NCBI RefSeq assembly: GCF_001078595.1 | Contig: NZ_LFTY01000002.1 | Coordinates: 2,847,773-2,911,772, forward strand | Reading direction: 5' to 3' | DNA length: 64,000 bases | Source of the DNA: Candidatus Rhodobacter oscarellae | GTDB lineage: Bacteria > Pseudomonadota > Alphaproteobacteria > Rhodobacterales > Rhodobacteraceae | Part shown: in pieces, positions 62,440 to 64,000 of the stretch | Numbering within the stretch: the stretch's first letter is position 1 | How the letters are laid out: each line of letters begins with the position of its first letter | Notes under the pieces: generated by a model | The model's input: only the letters and a program-made list of their open reading frames with translations | What the model was told of the DNA's origin: nothing | Database searches by the model: none | Made by a program: the position numbers and the translations under genes

Positions 62440-62678
62440 CGCGCCTAGGTCTTTGTTTGCGACAAACCACCGCGGTGTTCTGATTTGTTAGGAAAATCTT
62501 GGTGATTCGTCCCGGATCATAGATCCGGGTGGGAGCCGCGGCTCGAAACCTGAGGTTTCCCACCCAAATTTAGCGTTTCGCTCCCAGGTTAAGAAACCGC
62601 AAAGATTTCCATCGCCGCGGGGAAGTGCCGCAGAGGCCGTCGCTCGTCATCCCAAAGCAACGCGCCCCGTAGCCGACG
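62440..62678. other. Intergenic, structured repeat region
   Basis: Contains nested inverted repeats (62511-62565). No gene. Confidence 0.5.
62511..62565. repeat. Nested palindromic element
   Basis: CCCGGATC-ATA-GATCCGGG (62511-62529) is followed by GGGTGGGA (62527-62534) that pairs with TCCCACCC (62558-62565), enclosing GCCGCGGC and GAAACC-TGA-GGTTTC. Both terminal hairpins have a 3-base loop, like those at 1804 and 1940. It lies between convergent genes and may act as a two-way terminator or be a mobile palindromic repeat. Confidence 0.68.
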
Positions 62679-63032
62679 CTAGGCCGCCTGTGGTCTCGGC
62701 GACCGCCAGAGGAACATGAACAGCACCAGCACGGCCAAAGCGTCTACCACCAGCATCGCCGAGAACCACCAGCTTGGTGCCCCGGAGGTGACGTAGAAAT
62801 CGCGGATCACAAAGGACACCGCGATGCCGATCACCAGGTAGGCGATCCAGGCCAGCCAGCGCCATTCGGTGCGCTGCAGCGCGTAGCCGATCACCACCAG
62901 CGCCACGCCCACCGGCAGAAACCCATAGACCCCGTAGGAGAGCCCCGACCAGGCAAAGGCCACCAAATGCATCAGCCCCGAGAGCATCAAGAGATAGCCC
63001 GAGACATCGACCAGAGAGTTGATTCCACGCAT
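62679..63032 (-). CDS. Small four-helix inner-membrane protein
   Basis: A 117-residue membrane protein with four hydrophobic segments (SGYLLMLSGLMHLVAFAW, YGFLPVGVALVVIGYAL, WLAWIAYLVIGIAVSFVI, WWFSAMLVVDALAVLVLFMF). No known domain. ATG 63032 is preceded by AAGGAG. It follows the cytochrome gene by 11 bases and is likely a membrane partner in electron transfer for the molybdenum hydroxylase operon, by position only. Confidence 0.7.
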   Translation of the reverse strand: MRGINSLVDVSGYLLMLSGLMHLVAFAWSGLSYGVYGFLPVGVALVVIGYALQRTEWRWLAWIAYLVIGIAVSFVIRDFYVTSGAPSWWFSAMLVVDALAVLVLFMFLWRSPRPQAA

Positions 63033-63043
63033 TTCGCCGCTCC

Positions 63044-63664
63044 TTAGTCGTTCACGCAGGGGTAGCCCGCGACGCCCCACACCAGAATGTCGTTCACATG
63101 GGACTGCAGGTCATAGGGCGCGGGTTCGCGCCCACCGCCGGGGTTCCAGGCCCAGTGCAGGATCAGGTCGTGGTCCAGGTGCTCTGCCAGGGCCAGGTAG
63201 TCGCGCCCGTCGTTGCGCTCGGGGTCCCGCAGCTGGTTGCAGATATATTCCGAGCTCTTGCCGAACCACTCCGCCTCTACCGGCGCAAGCTGCCAGTTCA
63301 TCGCCACCTGCGGCGCCGCGTGGGGCACGTCATGCAGGTTCTCGCGATAGGCGTGGCAGGTGGAGCAGAGCACGAACTCGGCCCCGATCCGGCTTTCGCC
63401 CGCGTTGACATTCATCCCGTGCTTGCGGGCGCGGCCATAGCTGGGCCCCGACCACATGGGCCGGTTGTCCGCCCCGGTATGGCAGTTCGCGCAGCGCGGA
63501 TGCGAGGCGACCTCGTAGATCCGATCCCAGGCGGCCAGGCCGTCCTCGCGGTTAACCGAACCCTCCGCGGGCGGGTTGATCTCTACATTGTCACCGGCGC
63601 CTAAAACCGGCCCCGTCAGAACCAACCCTAAGGCGAGGCTCAGGCTTACGAATGTTAGCTTCAT
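63044..63664 (-). CDS. Dihaem c-type cytochrome
   Basis: A 206-residue exported protein with signal peptide (LTFVSLSLALGLVLTGPVLG) and two haem c motifs, CANCH and CSTCH. Histidines in DVPHAAP, LDHDLILHW may supply axial ligands. It follows the molybdenum hydroxylase large-subunit gene by 12 bases, so it is the likely electron acceptor for that periplasmic enzyme. Confidence 0.87.
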   Translation of the reverse strand: MKLTFVSLSLALGLVLTGPVLGAGDNVEINPPAEGSVNREDGLAAWDRIYEVASHPRCANCHTGADNRPMWSGPSYGRARKHGMNVNAGESRIGAEFVLCSTCHAYRENLHDVPHAAPQVAMNWQLAPVEAEWFGKSSEYICNQLRDPERNDGRDYLALAEHLDHDLILHWAWNPGGGREPAPYDLQSHVNDILVWGVAGYPCVND

Positions 63665-63676
63665 AATTCCTCGCCC

Positions 63677-64000
63677 CTAAACGAAGTCGATATGCTTGTG
63701 GAACGGCATTTCGCGGATGCGCTGCCCCGTCGCCGCGAAGATCGCGTTGCCTAGCGCGGGCGCGGCGGGCGGCACGGTCGGCTCGCCCATGCCGCGGATC
63801 TTGTGGCCGTTCTCGAGCCCCTTAATCACGATCTCGGGGCATTGATACATCCGCATCGCCTCGTGCGCGTGATAGTTGGACTGCTCGGCCATCCCGTCGG
63901 AATAGGTGATCTCGCAGTTCATCGCGTGGCCCATGCCAAAGATCGCGCCGCCCATCACCAGGTTCTCGAAGTTTATCGGGTCCACGACCGTGCCGACATC
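63677..64000 (-). CDS. Molybdopterin-binding large subunit of a xanthine dehydrogenase-family oxidoreductase (IorB type), 3' end only
   Basis: The frame is open at the window edge ([74 protein letters not shown]), so this is about 107 residues of the C-terminus. These blocks match isoquinoline 1-oxidoreductase-type and aldehyde-type molybdenum hydroxylases that pass electrons to cytochrome c. The start and catalytic Glu lie in part beyond 64000. Followed by the cytochrome gene. Confidence 0.88.
   Translation of the reverse strand, partial: DVGTVVDPINFENLVMGGAIFGMGHAMNCEITYSDGMAEQSNYHAHEAMRMYQCPEIVIKGLENGHKIRGMGEPTVPPAAPALGNAIFAATGQRIREMPFHKHIDFV

Noticed and set aside
1-64000. CRISPR array
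   Set aside because: No regularly spaced identical repeats with unique spacers and no cas genes were seen.

Overview
The window is 64 kb of a high-GC alphaproteobacterial chromosome, almost certainly from a member of the Rhodobacteraceae (Roseobacter-type). Pointers are the uvrB, NDUFS4-like and lptCAB-hpf-ptsN gene orders, the small Rhodobacteraceae-style protein at 1916-2224, the terminator-like element at 38814-38834 and the very frequent ATGA/GTGA gene overlaps. This taxonomic call comes from recognising gene families, not from a search.

Layout. (1) 1-8.9 kb: end of a class A penicillin-binding protein, a low-GC DUF4268 nuclease-like gene directly behind uvrB, a complex I accessory subunit, and a TIR-NB-ARC-TPR (STAND) immune-type protein next to tRNA-Arg(TCT). 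(2) 8.95-22.1 kb: an accessory, lower-GC block that starts at that tRNA. It has an AlpA-like regulator, a decayed IS30-family element, an operon of peptidoglycan/protein hydrolases (a metzincin-like protease and an amidase-amidase-M15 fusion) with a lipoprotein gene, a membrane protein joining a degenerate trypsin fold to a DRGH nuclease, and a Hint-domain gene broken by a stop. (3) 22.1-23.9 kb: MntR, two palindromic operators, a mini-ORF, a helical protein and superoxide dismutase. (4) 24-30 kb: a divergent Zur-type metal locus (BtuFCD/FecBCD-like importer plus DUF1636 one way; Fur/Zur, COG0523 GTPase and WD40 protein the other way). (5) 30-32.6 kb: SnoaL-like exported protein, a ToxR/CadC-type regulator and a phosphatase-like protein. 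(6) 33-44.3 kb: a surface polysaccharide locus (ABC-2 permease, CysQ, KdsB, glycosyltransferases, GalU, GalE, a GT14 branching-type enzyme and a double sulfotransferase), which suggests a sulfated glycan. (7) 44.3-47.5 kb: ptsN, hpf, lptB, lptA, lptC. (8) 47.7-50.4 kb: polyamine-type ABC importer without its ATPase. (9) 50.7-62.4 kb: an oxidative catabolic cluster in two tightly overlapping transcription units (HpaB-like monooxygenase, two Rieske oxygenases, a flavin reductase fused to a LysR-type effector domain, RidA, DUF1028, LysR, trimethylamine-dehydrogenase-like flavoenzyme, aromatic amino acid decarboxylase-like enzyme, M20 deacylase). (10) 62.7-64 kb: end of a molybdenum hydroxylase operon with a dihaem cytochrome c.

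The most unusual items are the flavin reductase-LysR effector domain fusion (53331-54494) inside an unassigned catabolic pathway, the pseudoprotease-nuclease membrane protein (17656-20508), the TIR-STAND protein (6242-8755), and the hydrolase operon at 11.2-16.1 kb whose products lack visible signal peptides.
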